Shown here: in pieces, positions 26,095 to 35,025 of the stretch
Layout of the letters: each line of letters begins with the position of its first letter
How positions within the stretch are numbered: position 1 is the stretch's first letter
DNA from: Bacteroidaceae bacterium
GTDB taxonomy: Bacteria > Bacteroidota > Bacteroidia > Bacteroidales > Bacteroidaceae
Direction of reading: 5' to 3'
Length of the DNA stretch: 64,000 nucleotides
NCBI GenBank assembly: GCA_017933995.1
Contig: JAGBKI010000047.1
Location: 25,019-89,018, forward strand
Translations under genes and position numbers: made by a program
The notes under the pieces: generated by a model
What the model was told of the DNA's origin: nothing
What the model saw: the letters and a program-made list of their open reading frames with translations, nothing else
The model's database searches: none

Positions 26095-26475
26095 TTATAT
26101 TTCTGAACTAAACGTTTTTTCCTTTATGCCTTTGCTGTATGCGTTGAGGAAATAACTTGCGCAATTTATCGCTTCGCTTAGTGCTATATATTGCTGGCTA
26201 TCTATATATTGCAGGTCTTTTGCGAGTAATATATAATACTGGCACTCTTCAAGGCTGCTTTGGGCGATATTGAGCAGGCGGAGTTTGTCCGCTTTACTTA
26301 TACGTCTGTATCCTTCAGCAATGTTTGCAGCGATGGACACAGCTGCACGTTCTAATTGTGACGGCAAACCATAGGTTTCCCGTGGCGGGAAAGTAGCTGT
26401 GGTTTGGTACGCGAGAATAACAAACGCGTGTGCTTTCTGCCAAGCCACTATGTCCTTAAAACTATGTGTCATCAC
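26095..26475 (-). CDS. Four-helix bundle protein (S23/IVP-like)
   Basis: A 126-residue protein of the family first seen in 23S rRNA intervening sequences and now common as free-standing genes. Typical features are the N-terminal DIVAWQKAHAFVILAYQTT, the LPSQLERAAVSIAANIAEGYRR core and SSLEECQYYILLAKDL. The fold is an all-helical bundle that pentamerises in known members. The function is not established. Here it is not near rRNA. It is AT-richer than leuA and flanked on both sides by 10-11-base repeat arrays, which could reflect acquisition. Confidence 0.88.
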   Translation of the reverse strand: MMTHSFKDIVAWQKAHAFVILAYQTTATFPPRETYGLPSQLERAAVSIAANIAEGYRRISKADKLRLLNIAQSSLEECQYYILLAKDLQYIDSQQYIALSEAINCASYFLNAYSKGIKEKTFSSEI

Positions 26476-26499
26476 ATTTTTTATGTATAACGTCCAAAC

Positions 26500-26712
26500 T
26501 CTGGAGGGGTGATGAGGAGATGTAGTGGAGTTGTAGTGGAGTTGTAGTGGAGATGTAGTGGAGTTGTAGTGGAGTTGGGTAATAGTGCCGATATTGTTAG
26601 CGTAAGTTTTCGTCAGCCGCGACTATCGGCCCTTTAACTCCTCTATAACTCCTTCTAACTCCTTCTAACTCCTTCTAACTCCCCTTTAACTCCTTCTAAC
26701 TCCCCTTTTCTC
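26500..26712. repeat. Opposed 11- and 10-base unit arrays
   Basis: Left arm: five tandem GTAGTGGAGTT-type units (about 26518-26578). Right arm: AACTCCTTCT units (about 26637-26705). The arms are partly complementary (GGAGTT against AACTCC). They lie between the four-helix gene and the deoxynucleoside kinase gene. Confidence 0.85.
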
Positions 26713-26719
26713 CCCCTGC

Positions 26720-27340
26720 TTATTCCATCGGGAAGAGGCCGTAGAGTTTGGCGTCGATCATGTCGGTGACCTGGCGGAAGGAGTCCTGGCTGCCCTCGAA
26801 CTTGAGGTTGTCGCCGTCGACGATGATGAGGTGGCCCTTGTAGCCCGCAATCCAGTTCTCGTAGCGGTCGTTGAGGCCCTGTAGGTAGTCGATGCGGATG
26901 CTCTTCTCGAACTCGCGCCCGCGCTTCTGTATCTGCGAGACGAGGTTGGGGATGGTGCTGCGGATGTATATCATCAGGTCGGGCAGGCGCACGAGCGACA
27001 TCATCAGGTCGAACAGGTCGGTGTAGTTTTTGAAGTCGCGGTCGCTCATCATGCCCATGTCGTGCAGGTTGGGGGCGAAGATGCGCGCGTCCTCGAAGAT
27101 GGTGCGGTCCTGCACGATGACGTCCTTCGACTTGCTGATTTCCACCACTTCCTTGAAGCGCTTGTTGAGGAAGTATACTTGCAGGTTGAACGACCAGCGG
27201 GGCATGTCGGCGTAGAAGTCGTCGAGGTAGGGGTTGTGCTCCACGGGCTCGAAGCGCGGCGACCAGCCGTAGTGTTTGGCCAGCATCTTGGTCAGCGTGG
27301 TCTTTCCGCTGCCGATGTTTCCGGCGATGGCGATGTGCAT
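26720..27340 (-). CDS. Deoxynucleoside kinase (copy A)
   Basis: Salvage kinase phosphorylating deoxynucleosides (dNK family, thymidylate-kinase-like fold). The 206-residue product shows the P-loop GNIGSGKTTLTKML, the ERx-type FEPVEHNPYLDDFY segment, VQDRTIFEDARIF (DR motif) and an arginine-rich lid region near IQKRGREFEKSIRIDYLQGLN. A closely related gene lies just upstream. In lactobacilli and other bacteria such neighbouring pairs split purine and pyrimidine specificity. Which is which cannot be read here. Confidence 0.9.
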   Translation of the reverse strand: MHIAIAGNIGSGKTTLTKMLAKHYGWSPRFEPVEHNPYLDDFYADMPRWSFNLQVYFLNKRFKEVVEISKSKDVIVQDRTIFEDARIFAPNLHDMGMMSDRDFKNYTDLFDLMMSLVRLPDLMIYIRSTIPNLVSQIQKRGREFEKSIRIDYLQGLNDRYENWIAGYKGHLIIVDGDNLKFEGSQDSFRQVTDMIDAKLYGLFPME

Positions 27341-27552
27341 ATATTAAGGTTTAATGAGGTTGAAAAGGTTTAATGAGGTTTAATGAGGTTGAAAAGGTTT
27401 AAGAGGTTTAGCCTTGCGGGACGGAGGCCGGTTGGATGCAGGCTGAGGCCGGACGGACTAAACCTCTTAAACCTCATTAAACCTCTTAAGCCTTGAGCGA
27501 GGCCGGACGGATTAAACCTCATTAAACTTCTTAAACCTCTTAAACTTCTTTA
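27341..27552. repeat. 9-10-base unit arrays between the kinase genes
   Basis: Left arm AGGTTTAATG, AGGTTGAAA and AGGTTTAAG units (about 27349-27411). Right arm of complementary CTTAAACCT and CATTAAACCT units (about 27458-27548). The middle has GGACGGA repeats. A related unit set (CCTCTTAAA) recurs at 30690-30722 before queA. Confidence 0.85.
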
Positions 27553-28176
27553 CTATTTGAATAGTCCGAACAGCCGCGCGTCGATTTTGTCGACGATGCG
27601 CTTGAAGTCCTCGGAGCGGTGCTCGTAGTCGAGCGGGTCAACGTCGATGACGAGGCAGTTGCCTTTGTATTTGTTGAAGATGAAGTCCTCGTACTTCTCG
27701 TTCAGCCCGCGCAGGTATTCGATGGAAAGCCCCTGCTCGTAGTCGCGCCCGCGCTTCTGTATGTTCTTCACGAGGTGGGGCACGCTGGCGCGGAGGTAAA
27801 TCAGCAGGTCGGGCTGGCGCGCCACCATCATCATGCTCTCGAAGAGCTCCATATAGGTCTCGAAGTCGCGCGTCTGCATGTTGCCCATCTCGTAGTTGTT
27901 GCGGGCGAAGACGTAGACGCCCTCGAAGATGGAGCGGTCCTGGATGAGCGTCTCCTCCTGCGAGGCGGCGTTGATGGCCAGCAGGTCGCGGAAACGCTCC
28001 TTGAGGAAGAAAACCTCCATACCCAGCACCCAGCGCGGGATGTCCTTGTAGTAGTCCTCGATGTAGGGGTTCGCGGCCACCTGCTCGTAGCGCGGCGTCC
28101 ACCCGTAGTGGTCGCAGAGCATTCGGGTGAGCGTGGTCTTGCCGCTACCCATGTTTCCGGCTGTTACGATGTACAC
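27553..28176 (-). CDS. Deoxynucleoside kinase (copy B)
   Basis: Paralogue of the downstream kinase, 207 residues. P-loop GNMGSGKTTLTRML, YEQVAANPYIEDYY, LIQDRSIFEGVYVFA and the lid KRGRDYEQGLSIEYLRGLN are all present and align end to end with copy A, indicating a tandem duplication followed by divergence. First gene of the leftward pair. A TAACTTTG -7 element lies 23 bases upstream. Confidence 0.9.
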   Translation of the reverse strand: MYIVTAGNMGSGKTTLTRMLCDHYGWTPRYEQVAANPYIEDYYKDIPRWVLGMEVFFLKERFRDLLAINAASQEETLIQDRSIFEGVYVFARNNYEMGNMQTRDFETYMELFESMMMVARQPDLLIYLRASVPHLVKNIQKRGRDYEQGLSIEYLRGLNEKYEDFIFNKYKGNCLVIDVDPLDYEHRSEDFKRIVDKIDARLFGLFK

Positions 28177-28198
28177 GGTTTTTGTTGCTGTTTTGCGG

Positions 28199-28206
28199 CA
28201 AAGTTA
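28199..28206 (-). promoter_or_regulatory. Putative -7 element for the kinase pair
   Basis: Minus strand TAACTTTG, a TAnnTTTG match 23 bases before the ATG at 28176. A TTTG on the same strand (28224-28221) is only 14 bases upstream, short for a -33 box. Confidence 0.45.
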
Positions 28207-28784
28207 TCATTATTTTTGTTCAAAAGAACTAAACATACCGTGAAAACGAGCCTTTTGAACGCTTCTTTTCTTTGATTGCTCCATTTTCTTTTGTCAAGAT
28301 TTCAAAAGTAAACACGTTGTTTCCAATAAACAACCCAATGTTTTTCAAAAACAGTCCGTCTATTTCCAAAGTCATTCGGACTATCTTTCTGCGCTGTTTT
28401 TTGATTTTTTTCTAAAATTAGCACCTTTCCTTTTGTGGACAGCATAGATTTGTAAGTAAGCAAGTTAAAAGACAAGAAAAGAGAAAGTATTCCAATTCGT
28501 TCTGTTGTTCCAATTGATTTTAGGTAGCACTTATTTCCTTATGATTTTAGGTCGTTGTATCGTATATATAAGTTTTTTTGCTCTCAATTCCTTCAATTGG
28601 AACTAGAATGCTTATTTAAATATAAAAAAACAAGTAAAAAGCAACTATACAGGCTGTTGTTTTTGCAATTTTCGTACTTTTGCCGCGAATTTCGGTGAAA
28701 TATGCCCTTTTGAACCAAAGCCCACATCGTTTTTGGTTTTCGGCAACACGCTTCACCCCATATCCATAACTACTAAAAACGTTT
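28207..28784. other. AT-rich gap upstream of the DUF3098 gene
   Basis: About 580 bases, clearly richer in A and T than the flanking genes. I see a rightward -7 element (TACTTTTG, 28675-28682) with a TTG at 28657-28659, which would serve the gene at 28785. I see no convincing gene or RNA. An antisense frame at 28616-28930 is a shadow of the downstream gene and poly-A/T sequence. Confidence 0.6.
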
Positions 28785-29033
28785 ATGAAACGTGAATTTG
28801 CTTTTTCCCGCTTGAACTTTGTGCTACTCGCAATAGCGATGGCCATTGTTGTGGTCGGGATGGTGCTTATGGCTGGCGACGCTTCGACAGCGGAGCGCTT
28901 CAATCCCAGCGTTTTTGCCGCGCAACACATTAAAGCGGCACCACTTATCTGTCTGTTTGGCTACTTGTTGATGATTGTGGCCATCCTTATCCCCAGCAAA
29001 CGGAAAGGAACGGAAGAAAGTCCCAAGCAATAG
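28785..29033 (+). CDS. DUF3098-type small membrane protein
   Basis: An 82-residue protein with two membrane segments (FVLLAIAMAIVVVGMVLMAG and LICLFGYLLMIVAILI) separated by the conserved RFNPSVFAAQHIKAAP loop. It matches the DUF3098 pattern of Bacteroidetes as I remember it. Function unknown. These genes often sit before uppP and truB, as here, which hints at a link with envelope biogenesis. The promoter at 28657-28682 lies about 100 bases upstream. Confidence 0.82.
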   Translation: MKREFAFSRLNFVLLAIAMAIVVVGMVLMAGDASTAERFNPSVFAAQHIKAAPLICLFGYLLMIVAILIPSKRKGTEESPKQ

Positions 29034-29142
29034 CCTTGTTTATAATTGAAGCATCCTGCCTGTTGCTTCACGGACACGCGACTACGCGTGGCGGGCTATT
29101 CCACGAGCCCTTTTCTTCATTTCCTTCTTTATAACAAGAACA

Positions 29143-29967
29143 ATGGGAACGATTGAAGCCCTTATCCTCGGCCTCGTGCAGGGGCTGACGGAGTACCTGC
29201 CCGTGAGTAGCAGCGGCCACCTGGCTATCGGCTCCGCCCTGCTGGGCGTGGACAGCGAGGAAAACCTGATGTTCACTGTGGCTGTCCACGTGGCCACCGT
29301 GCTGAGCACACTCGTCGTGCTGTGGGGCGAAATCTGGAAACTTGTGCGCGGCACGTTCGCGCCCTGCGAGACGCGCGCCGACGGCGCGCGCCGCCCCAAT
29401 GCCGACCAGCGTTATCTGCTGGCCATTGTCGTCTCGATGATTCCCGTGGGCATCGTCGGTGTGTTCTTCAAGGACACCGTGGAGCGTATTTTCGGCAGCG
29501 GCCTGCTCGTCGTGGGCGTCTGCCTGTTGCTCACCGCCGCTCTGCTGGCCTTCTCCTACTACGCCCGCCCGCGACAGAAGGAGGAGATTTCGGTGCGCGA
29601 CGCCTTTGTCATCGGTCTGGCGCAGGCCGCCGCCGTGCTGCCCGGCCTCAGCCGCAGTGGCTCCACCATCGCCACCGGCCTGCTGCTCGGCAACCGCAAG
29701 GAGTCGATGGCGCAGTTCTCGTTCCTGATGGTTATACCGCCCATACTGGGCGAGGCGCTGCTCGACACCCTCAAGGTGGTGAAGGAGGGCTTCGCCGCCA
29801 CCTTCAGCGGCGTGGGCGCGCTGCCCATGGCCGTGGGCTTTGTGGCCGCCTTCGTCAGCGGCGTCGTGGCCTGCAAGTGGATGATAGGCGTCGTCCGCCA
29901 GGGCAAACTCATCTACTTCGCCTATTACTGCGCTGTGGCAGGCGTGCTGACCATTCTTTTTAAGTAA
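29143..29967 (+). CDS. uppP: Undecaprenyl-diphosphatase
   Basis: Recycles the lipid carrier for peptidoglycan and O-antigen by removing a phosphate from C55-PP, and is linked to bacitracin resistance. The 274-residue integral membrane protein has the N-terminal catalytic block [23 protein letters not shown] (Glu-rich motif) and the second block [18 protein letters not shown] with its essential Arg/Ser. About eight hydrophobic segments can be read. It is followed after 12 bases by truB and forms an operon with it. Confidence 0.96.
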   Translation: MGTIEALILGLVQGLTEYLPVSSSGHLAIGSALLGVDSEENLMFTVAVHVATVLSTLVVLWGEIWKLVRGTFAPCETRADGARRPNADQRYLLAIVVSMIPVGIVGVFFKDTVERIFGSGLLVVGVCLLLTAALLAFSYYARPRQKEEISVRDAFVIGLAQAAAVLPGLSRSGSTIATGLLLGNRKESMAQFSFLMVIPPILGEALLDTLKVVKEGFAATFSGVGALPMAVGFVAAFVSGVVACKWMIGVVRQGKLIYFAYYCAVAGVLTILFK

Positions 29968-29979
29968 TAACTAAAAAAT

Positions 29980-30663
29980 ATGGATTTCCTCGCAGGCGAA
30001 ATACTGGCATTCGACAAGCCCTACCGCATGACTTCCTTCCAGCTGGTGGCCAAGGTGCGGTGGCTGCTGTGCCGCCATCTGGGCGTGAAGTGTCTCAAGG
30101 TGGGCCACGCCGGCACACTCGACCCCCTCGCCACCGGCGTGGAAATCGTCTGCACCGGGCGCGCCACCAAGCAAATCGAGCGCCTGCAACTCCACGAAAA
30201 GGAATACATCGCCGGGCTGCGCCTCGGCGCCACGACGCCCAGTTTTGACCTGGAGCATCCCGTCGACGCCACCTATCCCTACGACCACATCACCCCCGAA
30301 CTGCTCCACGACACGCTGCGACGCTTCGAGGGCGACATGGAGCAGATTCCGCCCGTCTTCTCCGCCTGCAAGGTGGCGGGCGACCGCGCCTGCGACCTGG
30401 CACGCAAGGGGCGTGACGTCACCTTACAACCCAAGCGCATACACATCGAGCGCATCGAGGTCGTGAACTTCGCTCTGCCTGACGTCACGCTACGTGTCAC
30501 CTGCGGCAAGGGCACCTACATCCGCTCACTGGCGCGCGATATCGGACGGGCGCTCGGCAGCGGCGCACACCTCACCTCCCTCCGCCGCACCCGCGTCGGC
30601 GACATCACTGCCGAACGATGCTACACCATCGACAGTTTTGCGCAGACCTTGTATAGACAATAA
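29980..30663 (+). CDS. truB: tRNA pseudouridine-55 synthase
   Basis: Makes pseudouridine 55 in the T loop of tRNAs. The 227-residue protein has GEILAFDKPYRMTSF at the N terminus and the catalytic-Asp motif VGHAGTLDPLATGV. It also has the KEYIAGLRLGATT and RVTCGKGTYIRSLARDIG segments of TruB. It is at the short end for the family because it lacks a C-terminal PUA extension, as do other Bacteroidetes copies I recall. Immediately downstream of uppP. Confidence 0.95.
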   Translation: MDFLAGEILAFDKPYRMTSFQLVAKVRWLLCRHLGVKCLKVGHAGTLDPLATGVEIVCTGRATKQIERLQLHEKEYIAGLRLGATTPSFDLEHPVDATYPYDHITPELLHDTLRRFEGDMEQIPPVFSACKVAGDRACDLARKGRDVTLQPKRIHIERIEVVNFALPDVTLRVTCGKGTYIRSLARDIGRALGSGAHLTSLRRTRVGDITAERCYTIDSFAQTLYRQ

Positions 30664-30689
30664 ATGTAGTAACCGTGCTGTTCTTAAAC

Positions 30690-30722
30690 ATCTGAACCTC
30701 CTTAAAACCTCTTAAACCTCGT
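30690..30722. repeat. Short CCTCTTAAA-type units between truB and queA
   Basis: Units AACCTCCTT, AAAACCTCTT and AAACCTCG, related to the arrays at 27341-27552. Only one arm is present. Confidence 0.6.
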
Positions 30723-30736
30723 ATACCCTTGCCGCA

Positions 30737-31792
30737 ATGAAACTCTCACAATTCAAGTACGACCTCCCGCAAGAAAACATCGCCAAGTACCCCGAATATA
30801 GCCGCGACGTGTGCCGCCTCATGGTGCTCCACCGCTCCACAGGCGACATTGAGCACAAAGACTTCGTCAGCCTGCTCGCCCCCTACAAGGAGCACGACCT
30901 CTTTGTCTTCAACAACACCCGCGTCTTCCCCGCCCGCCTCTATGCCAATAAGGAGAAGACCGGCGCGCGCATCGAGGTTTTTCTGTTGCGCGAACTCAAC
31001 GACGAGTTCTTCCTTTGGGACGTTATTGTTGACCCCGCCCGCAAGATACGCATCGGCAACAAACTTTTCTTCGGCGAGGACGGCGGCCTCGTAGCCGAGG
31101 TCATCGACAACACCACCAACCGAGGCCGCACGCTCCGCTTCCTCTACGACGGCGACCACGAGGAATTTAAGCAACTGCTCTACAGCCTCGGCGAAGCTCC
31201 CGTGCCGCGTTTCGTGGACCGTGACAGCGAACCCGAAGACCTGGAGCGTTACCAAACGCTCTTTGCCACCGAGGAAGGCGCCGTCTGCGCCCCCTCTGCA
31301 GGGTTGCACTTCTCAAAGCAGATGCTCAAGCGTATGGAGATTGCAGGCATTGACACCACCTACGTCACCTTCCACAACGGGCTGAATCAGTTCCAAAGCG
31401 CCGATGTTGAGGATCTCTCCAAAAATAAGGTCGACAGCGAGCAGATGCGCATTGGCAGTGCCTGTGTAGCCCGCGTGAACGAGGCACGCGAAAAGGAGCA
31501 GCGCATCTTGGCCGTCGGCACATCCACAATGCGCGCACTGGAAACCGCCGTTGTAGGAACCTACGGACGCATCAAAGAATACGAAGGTTGGACCAACAAA
31601 TTTATCTTCCCGCCCTACACGTTCCGCGTGGCCGACTCGATGCTCGCGAACCTCCATATGCCGCTCTCACCCCAACTGATGGTAGTGGCCGCTTTCGGCG
31701 GCTACGAACACACAATGCACGCCTACGAAGTGGCCGTAAAGGAAGGTTATAGTTTCGGCCCCTTCGGCGACGCCATGCTCATCGTGGAGTAA
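30737..31792 (+). CDS. queA: S-adenosylmethionine:tRNA ribosyltransferase-isomerase, short form
   Basis: Queuosine-pathway enzyme, 351 residues, standard length. Features: KYDLPQENIAKYPEYSRD, FVFNNTRVFPARLYANKEKTGARIEVFLL, CAPSAGLHFSKQM, FHNGLNQFQ and AVGTSTMRALET. Its C-terminal block LANLHMPLSPQLMVVAAFGG departs from the classical LTNFHLPKSTLL sequence, which the longer paralogue at 18229-19431 preserves better. The gene sits in the truB-queA-folK series, with 13 bases to the folK fusion, so it is probably the housekeeping copy, but this is inference from context. Confidence 0.9.
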   Translation: MKLSQFKYDLPQENIAKYPEYSRDVCRLMVLHRSTGDIEHKDFVSLLAPYKEHDLFVFNNTRVFPARLYANKEKTGARIEVFLLRELNDEFFLWDVIVDPARKIRIGNKLFFGEDGGLVAEVIDNTTNRGRTLRFLYDGDHEEFKQLLYSLGEAPVPRFVDRDSEPEDLERYQTLFATEEGAVCAPSAGLHFSKQMLKRMEIAGIDTTYVTFHNGLNQFQSADVEDLSKNKVDSEQMRIGSACVARVNEAREKEQRILAVGTSTMRALETAVVGTYGRIKEYEGWTNKFIFPPYTFRVADSMLANLHMPLSPQLMVVAAFGGYEHTMHAYEVAVKEGYSFGPFGDAMLIVE

Positions 31793-31805
31793 CCCCGCGC
31801 TCGTT

Positions 31806-32696
31806 ATGCTCCTTCTTCTTTCCCTCGGTAGCAATCTCGGTGAGCGTGAAGCACAAATTAGGCGAGCGGCCGATCTTATTGCAACACGCACCGGGCGACT
31901 TGTTGCCCTTTCTAGCCTGCACAACTACGCACCATGGGGATTTCGCTCCGAACACCCTTTTATCAATGCCGCAGCGGTCATAGACACCGCGCTCGACGCC
32001 GAGACCATTCTTGACACTGCCGAAGCCGTGGAGCGCGAACTAGGGCGCACAGCCAAGAGCCGTGTGAACGGATACCACGATCGCACCATAGACATTGACC
32101 TGCTCGCACTGGATGACGCAATAGTGGAAACGCCGCGCCTCAGCCTTCCCCACCCCCACCTGCCGCGCCGACGCTTTGTGCTCGAGCCGCTCTGCGAAAT
32201 CGCCGCCAGCGTCATCCATCCCACAATTGGCAAAACTTACGCCGACCTGCTGAGCGACCTCAACACCCTACAAATATCCCGCGCCACAGAGGCCAGTGAC
32301 GAACTCATAGTGGCGATGAACCGCCTGCTGCCACAACTCTCCTCCACCGCTCCCTTTTATACAACCTCCACACTGACCACGCTGCTCGTTGCCCCAAGCA
32401 CACGAGTCTTTATCGGGCGCGACGAGGAAGGCGTCATCCGCGCCACCTGTACCCTATGCCTTGTCCAGATGCCCACAGGACACAAAGCCTGGTTGGAGGA
32501 CGTCGTGACCGACACTGCCTGCCGGGGACGCGGCTACGCCCGCCAGCTCATAGCCCGCGCTGTTGATGAGGCGCGCGCCGAGGGTTGTACTTGCCTGAAT
32601 CTCACCAGCCGCCCCTCGCGCGAAGCTGCTAACCACCTCTACCACTCCCTCGGTTTCCAACAGCGCGAAACCAACGTCTATCGCCTCGATCTCTAA
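31806..32696 (+). CDS. folK: FolK (HPPK) fused to a GNAT acetyltransferase
   Basis: The N-terminal part (about 1-150) is 6-hydroxymethyl-7,8-dihydropterin pyrophosphokinase of folate synthesis: LLSLGSNLGEREAQIRRA, INAAAVIDT, and the signature RVNGYHDRTIDIDLLALDD followed by LPHPHLPRRRFVLEPL. From about residue 165 a second domain begins (DELIVAMNRLLPQLSS), with the acetyl-CoA binding block VVTDTACRGRGYARQLIARAVDEA and the NHLYHSLGFQQRETNVYRL C terminus of GNAT N-acetyltransferases. The frame is continuous over 296 residues with no stop or shift between the domains. HPPKs are normally about 160 residues. The substrate of the acetyltransferase part is unknown. Confidence 0.9.
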   Translation: MLLLLSLGSNLGEREAQIRRAADLIATRTGRLVALSSLHNYAPWGFRSEHPFINAAAVIDTALDAETILDTAEAVERELGRTAKSRVNGYHDRTIDIDLLALDDAIVETPRLSLPHPHLPRRRFVLEPLCEIAASVIHPTIGKTYADLLSDLNTLQISRATEASDELIVAMNRLLPQLSSTAPFYTTSTLTTLLVAPSTRVFIGRDEEGVIRATCTLCLVQMPTGHKAWLEDVVTDTACRGRGYARQLIARAVDEARAEGCTCLNLTSRPSREAANHLYHSLGFQQRETNVYRLDL

Positions 32697-32716
32697 CCCC
32701 AGTCTCGACAGAAGCA

Positions 32717-32772
32717 GACACTACGCACGCGCATAACAATTACACGATTTGCCCGTGCGTAGTGTCCTTATT
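32717..32772 (+). terminator. Terminator after the folK fusion
   Basis: Perfect 13-base arms GACACTACGCACG (32717-32729) and its complement (32754-32766), followed by CTTATTTT. It closes the uppP-truB-queA-folK run. Confidence 0.7.
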
Positions 32773-32840
32773 TTCGCACCATAGGTTTACGCCAAAGGTA
32801 CTGGCATATGGCAAAGCAAGTGAAAAGCAGCACTTTCCTC

Positions 32841-32870
32841 TTGCTTTGCCCTTGTTTTTTCGTACTTTTG
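32841..32870 (+). promoter_or_regulatory. Promoter for parE
   Basis: TTG (32841-32843), 19 bases, TACTTTTG (32863-32870): full match to the Bacteroidetes consensus, 29 bases before the ATG at 32900. Confidence 0.75.
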
Positions 32871-32899
32871 CCGCACAAGCAAAAAGCGAAACACTCTGA

Positions 32900-34891
32900 A
32901 TGGCAGAAGAAACACAGACGCTGCGCAGCGCGGCGGACTACACCGAGGACAACATACGCCACCTTGACGACATGGAGCACGTGCGCACCCGCGCCGGCAT
33001 GTACATCGGACGCCTGGGCGACGGCGCGCACGCCGAGGACGGCATCTACGTGCTCCTCAAGGAAACCATTGACAACAGCATCGACGAGTTCAACGAGGGC
33101 TTCGGCAAACGCATCGAGGTGGGCATCACCGACAGCCTCTCGGCCACCGTGCGCGACTACGGACGCGGCATCCCGCCGGGCAAACTGGTCGACGTCGTCT
33201 CGCAGCTCAACACGGGCGGCAAGTTCGACAACGACAACTACACGGCCAGTGTGGGTCTGAACGGCGTGGGCCTGAAGGCCGTGAACGCCCTCTCGTCGCG
33301 CTTCACCGCGCGCACCCACCGCGACGGCAGGTTCCGCGAAGTGACCTTCGAGCGCGGCAAGATGGTCAGCGACACCGAGGGCGACACCACCGAGGAGAAC
33401 GGCACCTACATCGCCTTCACGCCCGACGACACCCTTTTTCTGCGCTACCGCTTCCGCGACGAGTTCGTGTCGAACATGTTGCGCAACTACACCTACCTCA
33501 ACACCGGCCTCTCCATCTACCACGACGGGCGCCGCATCGTGAGCCGCAACGGCCTGAAAGACCTCCTGACCGACAACATGACCTCGCCCGGCCTCTACGA
33601 CATCGTGCACCTCAAGGGCGACGGCATCGAAATCGCCTTCACCCACACGGGGCAGTACGGCGAGGAGTACTACAGTTTTGTCAACGGCCAGCACACCACG
33701 CAAGGCGGCACACACCAGAGCGCTTTCAAGGAACACCTGGCCCGCACCATCAAGGAGCACTTCGGCAAGAACTTCGAGCCGGGCGACGTGCGCAACGGCC
33801 TCGTGGCCGCCATCGCCATCCGCGTCATCGAGCCTATGTTCGAGAGCCAGACCAAAATCAAGCTCGGCTCGCTCACCATGGCCCCCGACAAGGACAAGAA
33901 CGGGAACCCCTTCCACCTCAGCGGCGTGAGCGTGAACAAGTTCGTGGGCGACTTCATCAAGGAGCAGGTGGACAACTACTTGCACAAGCACACCGACGTG
34001 GGCGAGGTCATTTTGCAAAAAATCGTGGAGAGCGAGAAGGAGCGCAAGGCCATCGCCGGTGTCACCAAACTGGCCCGCGAGCGCGCCAAGAAGGCCAACC
34101 TCCACAACCGCAAGCTGCGCGACTGCCGCATACACTACAACGACCCCGCGCCCAAACTCAAAAAGGGTGAGGAACTCACCGACGACAACGACCCGCGCAG
34201 CGAGAGCAGCATCTTCATCACCGAGGGCGACAGTGCCAGCGGCAGCATCACGAAGAGCCGCGACGTGAACACGCAGGCCGTCTTCTCCCTGCGCGGCAAA
34301 CCCCTCAACACGTTCGGACTGACCAAGAAGGTGGTCTACGAGAACGAGGAGTTCAACCTCCTGCAGGCAGCCCTCAACATCGAGGACGGCCTCGACGGCC
34401 TACGCTACAACAAGGTCATTGTGGCCACCGACGCCGACGTCGACGGTATGCACATCCGCCTGCTGATGATCACCTTCTTCCTACAGTTCTTCCCCGACCT
34501 CATCAAGAAGGGGCACGTCTACATCCTGCAGACGCCGCTCTTCCGCGTGCGCAACAAGAAGAAGGGCGCAAAGGGCAGCGGGTCGAAGCGCGCCGAATAC
34601 GAGACGGCCTACTGCTACACCGACGAAGAGCGCCTCGCCGCCATCGAACGCCTCGGCCCCGATCCCGAGATTACGCGCTTCAAGGGGCTGGGCGAGATTT
34701 CGCCCGACGAGTTCCGGGGCTTCATCGGCCCGGACATACGCCTGGAGCAGGTGTCGCTGCACAAGAGCGACCAGCCCGGCGACCTGATGGCCTACTATAT
34801 GGGCAAGAACACCATGGACCGCCAGCAGTTCATCATCGGCAACCTCCGCGTCGAGGAGGATTTGGCGGAAGAAGAAGAAGTTAATCAGTAG
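32900..34891 (+). CDS. parE: DNA topoisomerase IV subunit B (GyrB/ParE family)
   Basis: ATPase subunit of a type IIA topoisomerase that decatenates chromosomes. The 663-residue protein shows the GHKL ATPase motifs ([34 protein letters not shown]), the QTKIKLGS switch Lys region and the TOPRIM motifs [10 protein letters not shown] and [12 protein letters not shown]. The C-terminal block [13 protein letters not shown] follows. ParE rather than GyrB is chosen because of the Bacteroidetes neighbourhood parE-coaD-S41 peptidase and the variant N terminus. A ParC subunit is not within the window. Confidence 0.9.
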   Translation: MAEETQTLRSAADYTEDNIRHLDDMEHVRTRAGMYIGRLGDGAHAEDGIYVLLKETIDNSIDEFNEGFGKRIEVGITDSLSATVRDYGRGIPPGKLVDVVSQLNTGGKFDNDNYTASVGLNGVGLKAVNALSSRFTARTHRDGRFREVTFERGKMVSDTEGDTTEENGTYIAFTPDDTLFLRYRFRDEFVSNMLRNYTYLNTGLSIYHDGRRIVSRNGLKDLLTDNMTSPGLYDIVHLKGDGIEIAFTHTGQYGEEYYSFVNGQHTTQGGTHQSAFKEHLARTIKEHFGKNFEPGDVRNGLVAAIAIRVIEPMFESQTKIKLGSLTMAPDKDKNGNPFHLSGVSVNKFVGDFIKEQVDNYLHKHTDVGEVILQKIVESEKERKAIAGVTKLARERAKKANLHNRKLRDCRIHYNDPAPKLKKGEELTDDNDPRSESSIFITEGDSASGSITKSRDVNTQAVFSLRGKPLNTFGLTKKVVYENEEFNLLQAALNIEDGLDGLRYNKVIVATDADVDGMHIRLLMITFFLQFFPDLIKKGHVYILQTPLFRVRNKKKGAKGSGSKRAEYETAYCYTDEERLAAIERLGPDPEITRFKGLGEISPDEFRGFIGPDIRLEQVSLHKSDQPGDLMAYYMGKNTMDRQQFIIGNLRVEEDLAEEEEVNQ

Positions 34892-35024
34892 ATTAGTCGT
34901 TTAGTTTTTTAGTTAAATAGTTGTTTAGTTGATAGATTGCCCCCTGGGAAGCCCCGTCCGCATTACCTAACAACTAAAAAACTAAACAACTAATCAACTA
35001 AACAACTCATAAACTCACAAACTC
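34887..35024. repeat. Opposed 8-base unit arrays between parE and coaD
   Basis: Left arm units CGTTTAGT, TTTTTAGT, TAAATAGT and TGTTTAGT (34897-34936). Right arm units ACTAAAAA, ACTAAACA, ACTAATCA, ACTAAACA, ACTCATAA and ACTCACAA (about 34972-35020). Unit length is exactly eight in both arms, and the arms are complementary. Confidence 0.9.
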
Positions 35025-35025
35025 A

